This document shows positions 5,872-5,985 of a stretch of DNA of 5,985 nt, piece after piece. Every line of letters starts with the position of its first letter. Position 1 is the stretch's first letter. The translations under genes were made by a program, and so were the position numbers. This stretch comes from Rhodospirillaceae bacterium (GTDB lineage: Bacteria > Pseudomonadota > Alphaproteobacteria > Rhodospirillales > 2-02-FULL-58-16): positions 1-5,985 of the forward strand of contig DUZD01000186.1 of the NCBI GenBank assembly GCA_013349695.1. The letters are read 5' to 3'. The notes beneath the pieces were generated by a model. That model saw nothing but the letters and a program-made list of their open reading frames with translations, was not told the origin of the DNA and made no database searches.

Positions 5872-5883
5872 GTGGAATTCCAC
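5872..5883. repeat. 12-bp perfect palindrome GTGGAATTCCAC
   Basis: A perfect inverted repeat without a spacer lies 26 bp after the LOG stop. It is not followed by a T-run on either strand, so it is not a standard intrinsic terminator. It could be a protein-binding site or chance. Confidence 0.5.
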
Positions 5884-5920
5884 CGGTTTGTCCTCGGCGG
5901 ACGGCGTTATGATCGGCCAT

Positions 5921-5985
5921 TCATTTCTTGCCGGAGGGGTGGCCCCGATCCCAGGGGAAGTCAAGGCTGCCGCTTCGCGGCACCG
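5921..5985 (-). CDS. Possible C-terminal end of a convergent unidentified gene
   Basis: On the minus strand a frame enters from the right edge and ends at a TGA at 5923-5921. Its last residues are SGSLDFPWDRGHPSGKK. The basic, hydrophilic end and the convergent layout with the LOG gene (74-bp gap) are plausible, but 20 codons are too few to identify a family. A competing plus-strand frame starts with ATG at 5909 and is also open to the edge. I cannot decide between them. Confidence 0.2.
   Translation of the reverse strand, partial: VPRSGSLDFPWDRGHPSGKK

Noticed and set aside
5888..5913. Promoter TTGTCC...TATGAT near the right edge.
   Set aside because: The spacer is only 14 bp, too short for a normal sigma-70 promoter.

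Overview
The window is GC-rich chromosomal DNA, except for a visibly more AT-rich island at about 4255-5020. The organism is most likely a proteobacterium. The glycosyltransferase style, the codon use and the MoeA/MoaD/MoaE sequences fit an alphaproteobacterium of the Rhodospirillales type, but no rRNA or other phylogenetic marker is present, so that placement is inference.

Layout. (1) Positions 1-2105, minus strand: the first 701 codons of a protein with eight tetratricopeptide repeats followed by a GT41 (O-GlcNAc transferase/SPINDLY-like) catalytic region. Its C-terminus lies beyond the left edge. (2) Positions 2106-2235: a 130-bp divergent intergenic region with a plausible promoter for the glycosyltransferase. 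(3) Positions 2236-4232, plus strand: a tightly packed molybdenum cofactor operon, moeA-moaD-moaE. moeA and moaD overlap by ATGA, and moaE begins with TTG 3 bp after the moaD stop. (4) Positions 4218-4881: a mobile-element island. It holds a minus-strand REP-associated tyrosine transposase (RAYT, Y1/HUH type) that is cut off at its C-terminus. An 85-bp direct repeat flanks the gene, and each copy contains a RAYT leader and start. A cluster of short tandem repeats built on gtcaccgtaatt lies on the right. (5) Positions 5022-5846, plus strand: a LOG/TIGR00730-type Rossmann-fold protein with its own Shine-Dalgarno. (6) Positions 5847-5985: a short tail with a 12-bp palindrome and possibly the last 20 codons of a convergent gene.

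How the genes work together. MoaD and MoaE form molybdopterin synthase, which puts the dithiolene sulfurs into cyclic pyranopterin monophosphate. MoeA inserts molybdate into the adenylylated molybdopterin. The earlier enzymes (MoaA, MoaC) and the adenylylating enzyme are not in this window. The glycosyltransferase and the LOG protein have no evident functional link to the cofactor operon.

The most interesting structure is the RAYT island. It consists of at least two head-to-tail, degraded RAYT units. One unit is fused to the end of moaE so that moaE's last four codons and stop codon lie in repeat DNA. The other unit's transposase runs into the leader of its neighbour and ends there. I found no clear evidence of a new multi-gene system.
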